Below, in pieces: positions 55,901 through 63,609 of a stretch of DNA of 64,000 nt. Numbering within the stretch: position 1 is the stretch's first letter; every line of letters starts with the position of its first letter. The stretch is from Exiguobacterium sp. AM39-5BH. Lineage in GTDB: Bacteria > Bacillota > Bacilli > Exiguobacteriales > Exiguobacteriaceae. The stretch is taken from positions 124,001-188,000 of the forward strand of contig NZ_QSGS01000005.1 in assembly GCF_003467445.1 (NCBI RefSeq). Direction: 5' to 3'. The notes below the pieces were generated by a model that saw only the letters and a list, made by a program, of their open reading frames with translations, searched no databases and had not been told where the DNA came from. The position numbers and the translations under genes were made by a program.

Positions 55901-55930
55901 GATATATCGGTAGACGATATATCGTTAGAC
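55901..55930 (+). promoter_or_regulatory. Tandem 15-base repeats upstream of padR
   Basis: GATATATCGGTAGAC and GATATATCGTTAGAC follow each other, one mismatch. The CGATATATCG core is palindromic. They lie 20 bases before the padR start and are probably its own operators. Confidence 0.6.
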
Positions 55931-55949
55931 GTAATAAAGGAGATGAATT

Positions 55950-56276
55950 ATGACGAAATCAGTGGGAAGTGTCGCTTTGACAGAGGCGGTCTATTACGTG
56001 TTGTTATCGCTTCAAGTCCCGAGACACGGATATGGCATCATGCAGTTTGTACAAGAATTGAGCAACAATCGCGTTCAATTGGCGGCAGGGACCTTATATG
56101 GGGCACTTAGCAGTCTGGTAGAGAAGGGATGGATCGAGGCGGTCGAAGGAGCGAGCGGACGAAAAAAGGAGTATGTCATCACCATAGATGGACAATCAGT
56201 GCTTGAAGCCGAACTCGTTCGCCTTGAAGAACTCGTCGCAAACGGGAAACAGTGGATTGGAGAAAACCGGTCATGA
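55950..56276 (+). CDS. PadR family transcriptional regulator
   Basis: A 108-residue winged-helix protein with HGYGIMQFVQELSNNRVQLAAGTLYGALSSLVEKGWIE, of which GTLYGALSSLVEKGWI is the PadR core, then GRKKEYVIT. AAGGAG precedes the ATG. Its stop overlaps the DUF2812 gene start by ATGA. PadR-DUF2812 pairs are common in Bacilli, where PadR represses its own membrane partner. The inducer is unknown. Confidence 0.88.
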   Translation: MTKSVGSVALTEAVYYVLLSLQVPRHGYGIMQFVQELSNNRVQLAAGTLYGALSSLVEKGWIEAVEGASGRKKEYVITIDGQSVLEAELVRLEELVANGKQWIGENRS

Positions 56277-56800
56277 AAACAAAAACAGTTTATCGCATTT
56301 ATGTCGATTACGAAAAAGAAGAGAAATGGTTGAATGAGATGGCAGCAAAAGGCTGGTTGCTAGAACGATTCAAGATTGGACGTTACGTGTTTAGTGAAGG
56401 GAAACCAGGTGAATACATGTATCGAATCGAATTGCTCGAAGAACTTCCGAACCATCCCAAATCTAAAGCGTATCTTGAGTTTTTAGACGAGTTGGGAATC
56501 GAAGTGGTCGATACATCGTTCCGGTGGATTTTTCTACGGAAGCGTACAGAAGACGGCCCGTTTCATCTCTATTCCGATTTTGACTCGATGATTGCGAAAA
56601 CGAATCGCGTGTTGCAATTGTATCAAGTTGTGCTGCTCGTCAATATCATCGCTGTCTGCATCAATGTGTTGAGTCCATTTGCGGTATGGGTGATTTGGCC
56701 GAACCTCGCGCTTTCCGCATTCGTCGCTTATTTGATTCAACGGCAGACACAAAAATTGCGTACGTTGAAAGGACTGCGTGAAATTTCAGAACAAGACTAA
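56273..56800 (+). CDS. DUF2812 domain-containing membrane protein
   Basis: A 175-residue protein. The N-terminal soluble DUF2812 region (about 5-105) contains EEKWLNEMAAKGWLLERF and YMYRIELLEE, followed by two transmembrane helices (125-165). It is coupled to padR by a 4-base overlap. The family has no established function; the aromatic MAAKGW motif suggests ligand binding at the membrane. Confidence 0.78.
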   Translation: MKTKTVYRIYVDYEKEEKWLNEMAAKGWLLERFKIGRYVFSEGKPGEYMYRIELLEELPNHPKSKAYLEFLDELGIEVVDTSFRWIFLRKRTEDGPFHLYSDFDSMIAKTNRVLQLYQVVLLVNIIAVCINVLSPFAVWVIWPNLALSAFVAYLIQRQTQKLRTLKGLREISEQD

Positions 56801-56816
56801 AAGGGAGGAAATTAGC

Positions 56817-57314
56817 ATGAGTGAATTCCAATTTATTACGAGCGATCACCCACTTAAAGAAGTCGAAAATCCATATATCCAGCTCTTATCAATCAACGAG
56901 GCCATCAAAAAAGGCGTCGTGTTGCCTGACATGCTCACAGACGACGAGGACCTCGACCGTGATGAAAAGATTTTGATGAACGTCGAGTCGGAAGAGCAGC
57001 TCGACGAGATTGAAATCAAGCGAGACTTGTACTATGACGTGGAGAACGTCGAGGCGTACTCGGAAAAACCGCACGTCGTGGAGTTGCGTTGGCGTTATTC
57101 CGATGCGAGAGCCGAACAGCTCATCGAGTATATAACCGACCACTTGAAGACGGCGGAGGAAGTCGAGATTTGGAAAGTGTGGGTCGAGGAACAGACGGAG
57201 CCGAACGTTCAATCCATCACGCTCAATGCGTTGACGATTGATGCGCTACGTTTTTTAGGTAAAGTCGGGTTCGAACGACCAGAGTGCCTTCGTGTCACGA
57301 AAAGTATGATTTGA
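56817..57314 (+). CDS. Conserved protein of unknown function
   Basis: A 165-residue acidic soluble protein beginning MSEFQFITSDHPLKEVENPY. The stretch SINEAIKKGVVLPDMLTDDED and YSEKPHVVELRWRYSDARAEQLIEYI is distinctive and may belong to an unnamed Bacilli family. No catalytic motif is seen. GGGAGG precedes the ATG at 56817. It lies 16 bases after the DUF2812 gene, so it could be in the padR operon, though its codon usage is more GC-rich. Confidence 0.65.
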   Translation: MSEFQFITSDHPLKEVENPYIQLLSINEAIKKGVVLPDMLTDDEDLDRDEKILMNVESEEQLDEIEIKRDLYYDVENVEAYSEKPHVVELRWRYSDARAEQLIEYITDHLKTAEEVEIWKVWVEEQTEPNVQSITLNALTIDALRFLGKVGFERPECLRVTKSMI

Positions 57315-57407
57315 TTCCAGAGAAGCCGACACATGGTATACGCAAGCGGGATTCAGTATGTGCTGGGTCCTCTTTTGTGAAGTGAGGGTGAGGAAAGAGG
57401 TGGAAGA

Positions 57408-57810
57408 ATGGACATACGAGATGTGTTAAGCGACGGAGATTTGCGTTCGATCGGTCACGTCGAAGCGGTCGTCATTTTCATCGGGAATGACCCGGAACGA
57501 TTCAAAGAATCGATGACCGGTCGTCCGGATGCGGAGCTCAGATGCGATGGAGAAAGTGACACGCCGTCACCCGGACCTGCTTCAAGGGCACTAACCGTCC
57601 TTGTTCTAGCGACTGTATCTCGCAATCCCACAAGAAGTGAGAGGGCACTTGGCCCAATTGATGCCACGGATGAGGCGGACAGAGGAAGAGGCGCCCGAGA
57701 TTATCCGTCTGCTCACCGCTTAGATAGTCACTGAGACGAGTAACATTGTCATCGTCAATTCCTTGCAGGCGATTTATGACTTGAGTGTGTACCTTCGAAA
57801 GGATGGGTGA
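57408..57810 (+). pseudogene. Decayed HEAT-repeat-like gene
   Basis: It starts well (AGGTGG, then MDIRDVLSDGDLRSIGHVEA) but changes frame near 57535. The next frame reads SDAMEKVTRRHPDLLQGH, stops, then YLAIPQEVRGHLAQLMPR, EEEAPEIIRLLTA, stop, and TSNIVIVNSLQAIYDLSV to 57810. At least two nonsense codons and one frameshift are present. The repeated helical pattern (AMEKVTRRHP, VRGHLAQLMPRM) fits HEAT-like helical repeats. This is real decay, unlike the single-base gaps elsewhere. Confidence 0.7.
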
Positions 57811-57811
57811 A

Positions 57812-57985
57812 ATGGTTTCGAATGAGTGGCAAACATCAGTTATCGGACTCGGACTTGTATTTGGATCAGGCATTGGCATCATCGGTTCGCTCTTGTTTGG
57901 TTTCGAACTGGTGTATGGGATTGCAGTAGGTGCAGCCTTCGGTTACCTCATTGGACTGGCGGTCACGTTGACCAGAAAAACGTGA
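57812..57985 (+). CDS. Small two-helix membrane protein
   Basis: A 57-residue protein, MVSNEWQTSVIGLGLVFGSG, with two glycine-rich hydrophobic helices separated by a short turn and a basic end (TLTRKT). The ATG at 57812 has AAAGGATG about eight bases before it. The glycine-zipper pattern (GSGIGIIGSLLFG, GIAVGAAFGYLIG) suggests packing into oligomers. Function unknown. Confidence 0.6.
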   Translation: MVSNEWQTSVIGLGLVFGSGIGIIGSLLFGFELVYGIAVGAAFGYLIGLAVTLTRKT

Positions 57986-58066
57986 CTTCGTCGTAAAAGG
58001 GGGAACATGCCATGAGGATAGCGAAGAAAGTCATACAGTGGATGAAAACGAAAGGGGGGTCGCGAC

Positions 58067-58441
58067 ATGGTGGAACAAGCGCTCGAGATTAAGTTCCGAG
58101 TTGGGGGTTTCGGGATCATGAACGAATCTACATTGACATTCTTTCCGGACGGGACGGCTGTCCGAGTCATTGACTGGCAAGAAGACAGCCGTGCGATGCC
58201 GAAGGATACGTTCGTCACGTATGATGAAACAGAAACGAAAGACGTGTACGCCGCGTTCGTAGCGTTAGGGACAGACAAGTGGCCAGCGACGTTTGAAGTA
58301 AAAGGTGACTTGATGATTCTCGACGGGACGCAGTGGAGTCTGACCATCACACAACCGGACGGCATCGTTCGGAAACATAGCGGCAGCAACGCCTATCCGC
58401 GCAAGTGGAGGGCCGTCACGAAACTGTTCGGCATCTCGTGA
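58067..58441 (+). CDS. Conserved protein of unknown function
   Basis: A 124-residue beta-rich soluble protein: LEIKFRVGGFGIMNESTLTF, FFPDGTAVRV, EVKGDLMILDGTQWSLTI. It appears to be a small beta-barrel or lipocalin-like fold, without a family I can name. GGGGGG precedes the ATG at 58067. It is 19 bases before the SIMPL gene, so probably the same operon. A 26-codon frame before it (58012) is too weak to call. Confidence 0.6.
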   Translation: MVEQALEIKFRVGGFGIMNESTLTFFPDGTAVRVIDWQEDSRAMPKDTFVTYDETETKDVYAAFVALGTDKWPATFEVKGDLMILDGTQWSLTITQPDGIVRKHSGSNAYPRKWRAVTKLFGIS

Positions 58442-58460
58442 ACCAAAAGGAGGAAATCAC

Positions 58461-59111
58461 ATGGACCGCACCATCACCGTCAAAGGTACGGGAAAAGTAT
58501 CGGCCAAGCCAGATTTGATTGTCGTGAGAATGGATTTGTCGTCAAGAGCCGTCCGCTATGAGGAGACGATGAACGGGGCGGCACTCGCCGTCACACGGCT
58601 GCAAAAAGCGATTGAGCAGGCCGGATTCGAGAAAGCAGCGCTCAAGACGACCGACTTCTCGATCGACACAGACTACGAGAGCTACCGGGACAAACAAGGC
58701 AATTATAAATCGCGGTTCCGGGGTTATGTCTGTCAGCAGAAGACCAAACTCGAGTTCCCGCTCGATACGAAACAGTTGTCCGCGGTCATTGAACACGTCA
58801 GCAACTCGCTAGCCGAGCCGAAACTGTCCATCTCGTTCACCATTAAGGATGCGGACACAATCCAAGACGAACTGCTCGCGAGTGCGGCGGCGAACGCGCG
58901 CCATCGGGCCGAATTGTTGGCGAAAGGTGCCGGGGCGACGCTCGGCGATTTGCTTCAAATCGACTATACGTGGGGCGAACTTCATCTTTATTCGCCGACG
59001 CGTCTCACGCTCCATGACGAGGTGCTCTTCTCAGAGGCGGCGATGCCGGAACTTGAACCGGACGAGCTTGATTTGAGTGACTCGGCAACGTTCGTGTGGG
59101 CGATTCAATGA
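58461..59111 (+). CDS. SIMPL domain-containing protein (DUF541)
   Basis: A 216-residue protein starting RTITVKGTGKVSAKPDLIVV, then LQKAIEQAGFEKAALKTTDFSI and FTIKDADTIQDELLASAAANAR, the order of DUF541/SIMPL proteins. Most members are exported; here no signal peptide is seen, so it is probably cytoplasmic. Function is little known. AAAGGAGG precedes the ATG. Its stop overlaps the next start by ATGA. Confidence 0.85.
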   Translation: MDRTITVKGTGKVSAKPDLIVVRMDLSSRAVRYEETMNGAALAVTRLQKAIEQAGFEKAALKTTDFSIDTDYESYRDKQGNYKSRFRGYVCQQKTKLEFPLDTKQLSAVIEHVSNSLAEPKLSISFTIKDADTIQDELLASAAANARHRAELLAKGAGATLGDLLQIDYTWGELHLYSPTRLTLHDEVLFSEAAMPELEPDELDLSDSATFVWAIQ

Positions 59112-59530
59112 GGCGCGTCGGTTGGCTGGTCGCCTTGTTGCTGACGGTCTCACTGTCGGCCCAAGCGTTATCATGGGCGTATGCGTTCGTCGTGTTGGAT
59201 GGACGGGTGTATGAAGTGATGGATGTTGCCGTATTGGAGGCTGACTTGGGAGAAGTCGTCGGCGAGGTCAAGACGATGGCCGACGATATGGATGGTAGCT
59301 ATTATGGGGATGCCTCGAACATGTATCCGGTCGGGACGACCTATCGAAAAGTGAACGGGGAAGCGATGGAGGATGTGCTCGCGGTCGAGGACGAGTCGGG
59401 ATGGAAGCGGGCCGAATATCGGCATGACGCCCCGTTCAGCATGCGTGACCATTTGGATAAGATAGCATACGCTGCCGTAGGGATTGGGGCCGCATTGTTC
59501 ATTTTCATTAGAGTGAGGAAACGGCAATGA
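59108..59530 (+). CDS. Exported or membrane protein of unknown function
   Basis: A 140-residue protein with an N-terminal hydrophobic helix (VGWLVALLLTVSLSAQALSW), an extracytoplasmic acidic domain (VYEVMDVAVLEADLGEVVGE, DDMDGSYYGDASNMYP) and a C-terminal helix before a basic tail (FIRVRKRQ). Two membrane spans with both ends inside are likely. Coupled to the SIMPL gene before and the SWIM gene after by 4-base overlaps. No family recognised. Confidence 0.62.
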   Translation: MRRVGWLVALLLTVSLSAQALSWAYAFVVLDGRVYEVMDVAVLEADLGEVVGEVKTMADDMDGSYYGDASNMYPVGTTYRKVNGEAMEDVLAVEDESGWKRAEYRHDAPFSMRDHLDKIAYAAVGIGAALFIFIRVRKRQ

Positions 59531-60426
59531 ATTTATATGATTTTGAAGATCAGATTCCGAGTCGTATCATCGACCGTGGCTATGACTACTGGCTTGAAGG
59601 CAGAGTTATGATTGAGTCAGAACATGAATCGACTTACCGGTTTATAGCGGAAGGGTCCGAGCAATATGAAGTCATCGTCACGTTGACAGGTATCGATATC
59701 GAGGATTCTTTTTGTGATTGCCCTTATGCGAAAGGACACTGTAAACACGAGGTCGCCGCCTACTTTTTGTTGCGTGAAAAGGTGGCAGCACCTTCGAACC
59801 GTAATGTGAGACAACAGCTCCAAAAGTTAAAGAAACAACAACTTATCGACCTCCTCGTGGGACTGGCAAATGATCCGGAACTGTATCCACGAATCGCGCG
59901 TTCGTTTGATACTAGCCATAAATCGTTCGCTCAAGTCATCAAGGAAATGCGACGTCGATTCAGTGATAAATTTCCCATGTTCGAACTTGATTATACTTCG
60001 TTGTCGAGCTTCCAGTCGTTCGTGGATGCACGTGTTAGTGATGTACTCATTGTTCAAGATCATGAGATGAGGTTGAAACAAGGCATCGCGTTGATGCTCG
60101 GAATGTCAGACTATGACTTTGAAGAGTTGAGCGAGATGAGTCTGGAGACGGCAAATGAACTTGATCCGGCTATCTGTTCTGCTATCAACATGTTATCGAA
60201 TGATGTGGTATATCTTGAACTATTAGATGTCTTGAAGTCGGTAGATACATGGAACTGGGCAGATTTACATCTAGAAATTCTGAAATCACTCACGTTTGAG
60301 ATGAAGGACGGATTGGATGTGTTGCGCACATATATCGAGACGTACCGCGAGACCGAAGCAGATGATTATGAAGTCGAGGAGTTAGAGGTGCTTTTAAGGA
60401 TTATCGGGAAAAGAAGAGATTCATGA
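59527..60426 (+). CDS. SWIM zinc finger protein
   Basis: A 299-residue protein with an N-terminal SWIM motif CDCPYAKGHCKHEVAAYFLL (CxCx7CxH, residues about 63-75) that binds zinc and may contact DNA or protein. The preceding DRGYDYWLEGRV is also typical of SWIM proteins. The rest is helical, without an SNF2 helicase domain; such domains are often encoded beside or fused to SWIM proteins, but none is here. Codon usage is less GC-rich than neighbours. Confidence 0.8.
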   Translation: MNLYDFEDQIPSRIIDRGYDYWLEGRVMIESEHESTYRFIAEGSEQYEVIVTLTGIDIEDSFCDCPYAKGHCKHEVAAYFLLREKVAAPSNRNVRQQLQKLKKQQLIDLLVGLANDPELYPRIARSFDTSHKSFAQVIKEMRRRFSDKFPMFELDYTSLSSFQSFVDARVSDVLIVQDHEMRLKQGIALMLGMSDYDFEELSEMSLETANELDPAICSAINMLSNDVVYLELLDVLKSVDTWNWADLHLEILKSLTFEMKDGLDVLRTYIETYRETEADDYEVEELEVLLRIIGKRRDS

Positions 60427-60498
60427 TGAACGTCTCACCATTAAGGGAATAGTTCTGTGTAGATAACAGCGACCGTTCATTTAGGGGAGGGAAATCGC

Positions 60499-60969
60499 AT
60501 GAAAATCCTTATCATCTTTGACTCGATGTACGGGTGCACTGAAAAAGTTGCTTATGCCATCAAGGACGGGTTCAGCGACTTGCACCAAGTTGACATCATG
60601 CAAATCAGCCACGTCGGATATGGCGACCTCGCCAATCTTGATTTGTTCATCGTTGGCTCACCGACGCACGGCGGTCGCGAGACCGAGGACGTGAAGACGT
60701 TTCTCGACGGACTATCGGATCATGCGCTCCGAGGCATCCGGGCCGCGGCGTTCGATACAAGCATGGCTGAAGAAGACCAAGGCTTTTTTGTCGGAAAAAT
60801 CGTCAAATGGTTCGGCCACGCGTCAACCCGAATCGAACGATTGCTGCTAGACAAGGGAGCGGAACCGGTGTTGAAAGAGTCGTTCATCGTCCTCGACAAG
60901 GAAGGACCGCTCAAAGACGGCGAGCTCGAGCGGGCGACCGAATGGGCTCGTCACTTGATGGACAAATAA
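60499..60969 (+). CDS. Flavodoxin-family protein
   Basis: A 156-residue FMN-binding protein. The phosphate loop is DSMYGCTEKVAYAI, followed by LFIVGSPTHGGRETEDVKTFL for the isoalloxazine site. It carries electrons between unknown partners or acts as a small quinone-type reductase. GGGGAGGG precedes the ATG. Monocistronic in appearance. Confidence 0.85.
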   Translation: MKILIIFDSMYGCTEKVAYAIKDGFSDLHQVDIMQISHVGYGDLANLDLFIVGSPTHGGRETEDVKTFLDGLSDHALRGIRAAAFDTSMAEEDQGFFVGKIVKWFGHASTRIERLLLDKGAEPVLKESFIVLDKEGPLKDGELERATEWARHLMDK

Positions 60970-61079
60970 TCAGGCGTGTTCCTTATAGGACGCGTCTTTT
61001 TTAATATAGATGTGACCGAAGCATCAGCAAAACGGGTAAATATAAGAGTAGCTCTGTTGCGTGGAACGGAGGGAGAACC

Positions 61080-61481
61080 ATGAAAAAATGGGAACGTGAT
61101 GTCCTCGTCGGTTGGATTGTCGTCTTATTGGTGCTCGTCGCGCATTACGTTATTACGGTATCGCTCGGAAACACGTATTTTGCCGAGTCGACATTGAATC
61201 GGATGCTTTGGTTCAGTAGTTTCCCTGCCTTTTTAGTCGCCTTTCTCGCAGCCCTCTTCCAAAAAACGAACTCACTCACGCTGGCAGTCCGTCGTGGTAT
61301 CATCTGGACGGCCGAACTCATCGTCGGCTTCACGGTCGTCGCCTGGTTCTTCCGGGCATTCGATACGCTGTTCGAGAGCCCAGGCGCGTATTGGTTGTTC
61401 GGTGCCGTCCTGCTCGCCCCGCTCGTCTACTTGCTTGAGTTCCGGCGTCAAAATCGAGGTACAAAGGCCGAGGCCCATTGA
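61080..61481 (+). CDS. Four-helix membrane protein of unknown function
   Basis: A 133-residue protein with four hydrophobic segments (about 9-30, 43-65, 72-95, 103-125) and a basic C-terminus (FRRQNRGTKAEAH). No motif I recognise; it loosely resembles DUF3021-like small membrane proteins, weakly. GGAGGG precedes the ATG. It stands between a flavodoxin gene and a peptidase gene, with its own terminator. Confidence 0.62.
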   Translation: MKKWERDVLVGWIVVLLVLVAHYVITVSLGNTYFAESTLNRMLWFSSFPAFLVAFLAALFQKTNSLTLAVRRGIIWTAELIVGFTVVAWFFRAFDTLFESPGAYWLFGAVLLAPLVYLLEFRRQNRGTKAEAH

Positions 61482-61488
61482 TTCCAGA

Positions 61489-61516
61489 AAACGTCTCCGT
61501 ATGGGGGCGTTTTTAG
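61489..61516 (+). terminator. Terminator of the four-helix protein gene
   Basis: AAAACGTC with GGGCGTTTT, then T residues. Confidence 0.7.
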
Positions 61517-61568
61517 TCTGACCTGTAATGGGAAAGGGATACAGAAGACAAGAATGGAGGGAGTCACT

Positions 61569-62680
61569 ATGAGTCAGTATTTTTCATCATCATATGAAGA
61601 GTCGCGCGAAAAGTTTCTCGCCCTGCTCGACCGTGTCAAAACCGATTATCCGACGGCACGCGTGATGTCCCACTCGATCGGTGACGACACGATCGACATC
61701 ATCATCGGGGAACCGGCGGGGTCACGCGAGGCGATCCTCTTCATGACGATTGGCGAACATGGTATCGAAGGATACGCTGGTGCGGCTGTGACCCATCAAT
61801 TCGTCGAGACGCAACTTCAACACGTCCGGCATGAGTCGACCGGCATCTGTCTCATCCATGCCGTCAATCCGTGGGGCATGAAACACTTCCGACGTGTCAA
61901 TGAACATAACGTCGACTTGAACCGGAACTATGTCATCGACCGGGAGTCCCTTCCCCGTAACGTTAACAAAGAGTATGAGGTCATGCGGCACTTGTTCGTC
62001 CCGGACGGCGTCATCGACAACTATCACGAGGCGCGCGAACAAATCTATTCGTTCCTCGGATCGGGCATCAAACTCGACGGGTTTGACGCGATGACCGAGG
62101 CGAAAGGGATGGGGCAGTATCAGTTCCCGAAAGGGTCTATTACGGCGGCGAGTCGGACGAACCGTCCGCCATCTTCTTGAAAGAAGTGCAACATGATTTG
62201 CTCGACCGCTACGACCGCGTCGTTCATATGGACTGGCACACAGCACTCGGTCCGACGAACGAAGTGACGATGGTCGTCAGCGAACGTGACGGACGTGACG
62301 TGGACGAATTGAAACGGACGTACGGGTTGAAGAACATCCAGACGTATGACCCGACCGACGTCCTCGGGGACTCGACGAACCATTTCTACTATGTGCGGGA
62401 CACGCACTATCCGGACAAACAACTCGTCTCGGCGTTGCTCGAATTCGGGACGTTCGGGACGTCGACAAAATCGACGATTCGGGAGTTCTTGACGATCATT
62501 CTTGAGAATCGGCTCTATTTTGAAGGGACGAAAGACCCGGAAGCCCGCAATAACATTCGAAAAGAGTTCATGGCGATGTTTTATCCAGAAGACGCGTCAT
62601 GGCGGACGTCCGTATTACGTGAAGGTGCGGTGGCAATCGAACATATTTTGAAAGCCGAATCACTATGGCGCGACAGTTGA
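61569..62680 (+). CDS. M14-type metallopeptidase, DUF2817 family (frameshifted)
   Basis: A roughly 370-residue protein, MSQYFSSSYEESREKF onward. Zinc ligands fit the M14 layout: GEHGIEGYAG (HxxE) and the later His of HMDWHTALG, with RRVNEHNVDLNRN between. The frame breaks at 62133-62135; one more G in AAAGGGTC gives KGVYYGGESDEPSAIFLKEV and continues to 62680. One base lost in a G-run again suggests a sequence error. It may cut peptides or peptidoglycan stems. GGAGGG precedes the ATG. Confidence 0.82.
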
Positions 62681-62710
62681 CACGTCGCTCAGATTCATCT
62701 AAATGCGTGC

Positions 62711-62740
62711 AAAGCCGAGGACACTCCTCGGCTTTTTATT
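62711..62740 (+). terminator. Terminator of the M14 gene
   Basis: Perfect AAAGCCGAGGA/TCCTCGGCTTT stem with a 3-base loop and T run. The following gap to 63070 shows no supported gene; one minus-strand frame there overlaps this terminator. Confidence 0.9.
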
Positions 62741-63070
62741 ATGAACATTTGGAGTACGTTTATTAGTATGATTGAGGCTAGAAAGACTTTGACTCGGGTA
62801 TAGCTAAAATGAAGCTGTTTCGTATGACTCCGTTTATCCTGGATGACATATAATGTTTGATTCACGGTCAAGGTTGGCATTATAAAAGCCACTTCAGACC
62901 GTGACTGTTTGTGTGGTCGCATCCCCTGTCTGGAAACGATGTTTAAGAAAAAGAGAATGCGTTTCCTTTTGACGAAGCACATGCAGATTAGATTGTCAAT
63001 TTGTACTGACTAGACCCTAATACATGGTACAATGAAAAGGTGGATTTTTTAGATTGAGGAGAGATTGTAT

Positions 63071-63499
63071 ATGAATATCGCTTTCTTTTTATATCCGAAA
63101 GAAGACGTCAAATATTTAGACCCGGAGTCAACGGTACGTCAAGCGCTCGAGAAGATGAAGCACCATCGCTTCACTTCGGTGCCACTTGTATCCGAGAACG
63201 GTTTTTACGCCGGGACGATGACGGAAGGGGATTTACTCTGGGCACTCGCCGAGCAGCTTCGCGGGGAAGAAGACTACGAAAAAGTGCTCCGGACACGTCT
63301 GAAAGACATCAAGCAACGCGTACGGTATAAGCCGGTCGCCATCACAGCGCAAATCGAGGAGCTCGTCGATGCAATCACGGATCAAAACTTCGTGCCGGTC
63401 GTCGATGACGGGAAGTACTTCATCGGTATCATCCGGCGACGCGACATCATCGAGTACTACTCGACGAAGTTGAAACAGCTCGAGAATAAAGTGAACTGA
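63071..63499 (+). CDS. CBS-domain protein
   Basis: A 142-residue protein with two CBS motifs: LDPESTVRQALEKMKHHRFTSVPLV and ITAQIEELVDAITDQNFVPVVDDG, the ends (SVPLV, FVPVV) being typical, followed by IGIIRRRDIIEYY. Such stand-alone pairs bind adenine nucleotides such as AMP, ATP or SAM, and signal energy state. The ATG at 63071 follows GAGGAGAG. No fused enzyme; a regulatory role is inferred. Confidence 0.85.
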   Translation: MNIAFFLYPKEDVKYLDPESTVRQALEKMKHHRFTSVPLVSENGFYAGTMTEGDLLWALAEQLRGEEDYEKVLRTRLKDIKQRVRYKPVAITAQIEELVDAITDQNFVPVVDDGKYFIGIIRRRDIIEYYSTKLKQLENKVN

Positions 63500-63507
63500 G
63501 CAAATGG

Positions 63508-63535
63508 ACCAATCTGTGAAAGCGGGTTGGTTTTT
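63508..63535 (+). terminator. Terminator of the CBS gene
   Basis: ACCAATC/GGGTTGG stem (one wobble) followed by five T. Confidence 0.65.
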
Positions 63536-63609
63536 CTATGGGAAAAATAGGAGCATGCCTTATACTTGTACGTATAGAATCAAGAGGTAAATGAAAGGAG
63601 TGACGACTG

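Noticed and set aside
58012-58092. 26-codon frame before the gene at 58067
   Set aside because: Ribosome site is plausible but the frame overlaps the next start and shows no conservation that I can judge.
62695-62982. Minus-strand open frame of 95 codons in the gap after the M14 gene
   Set aside because: It overlaps a strong terminator, lacks a ribosome site and shows no protein-like pattern.
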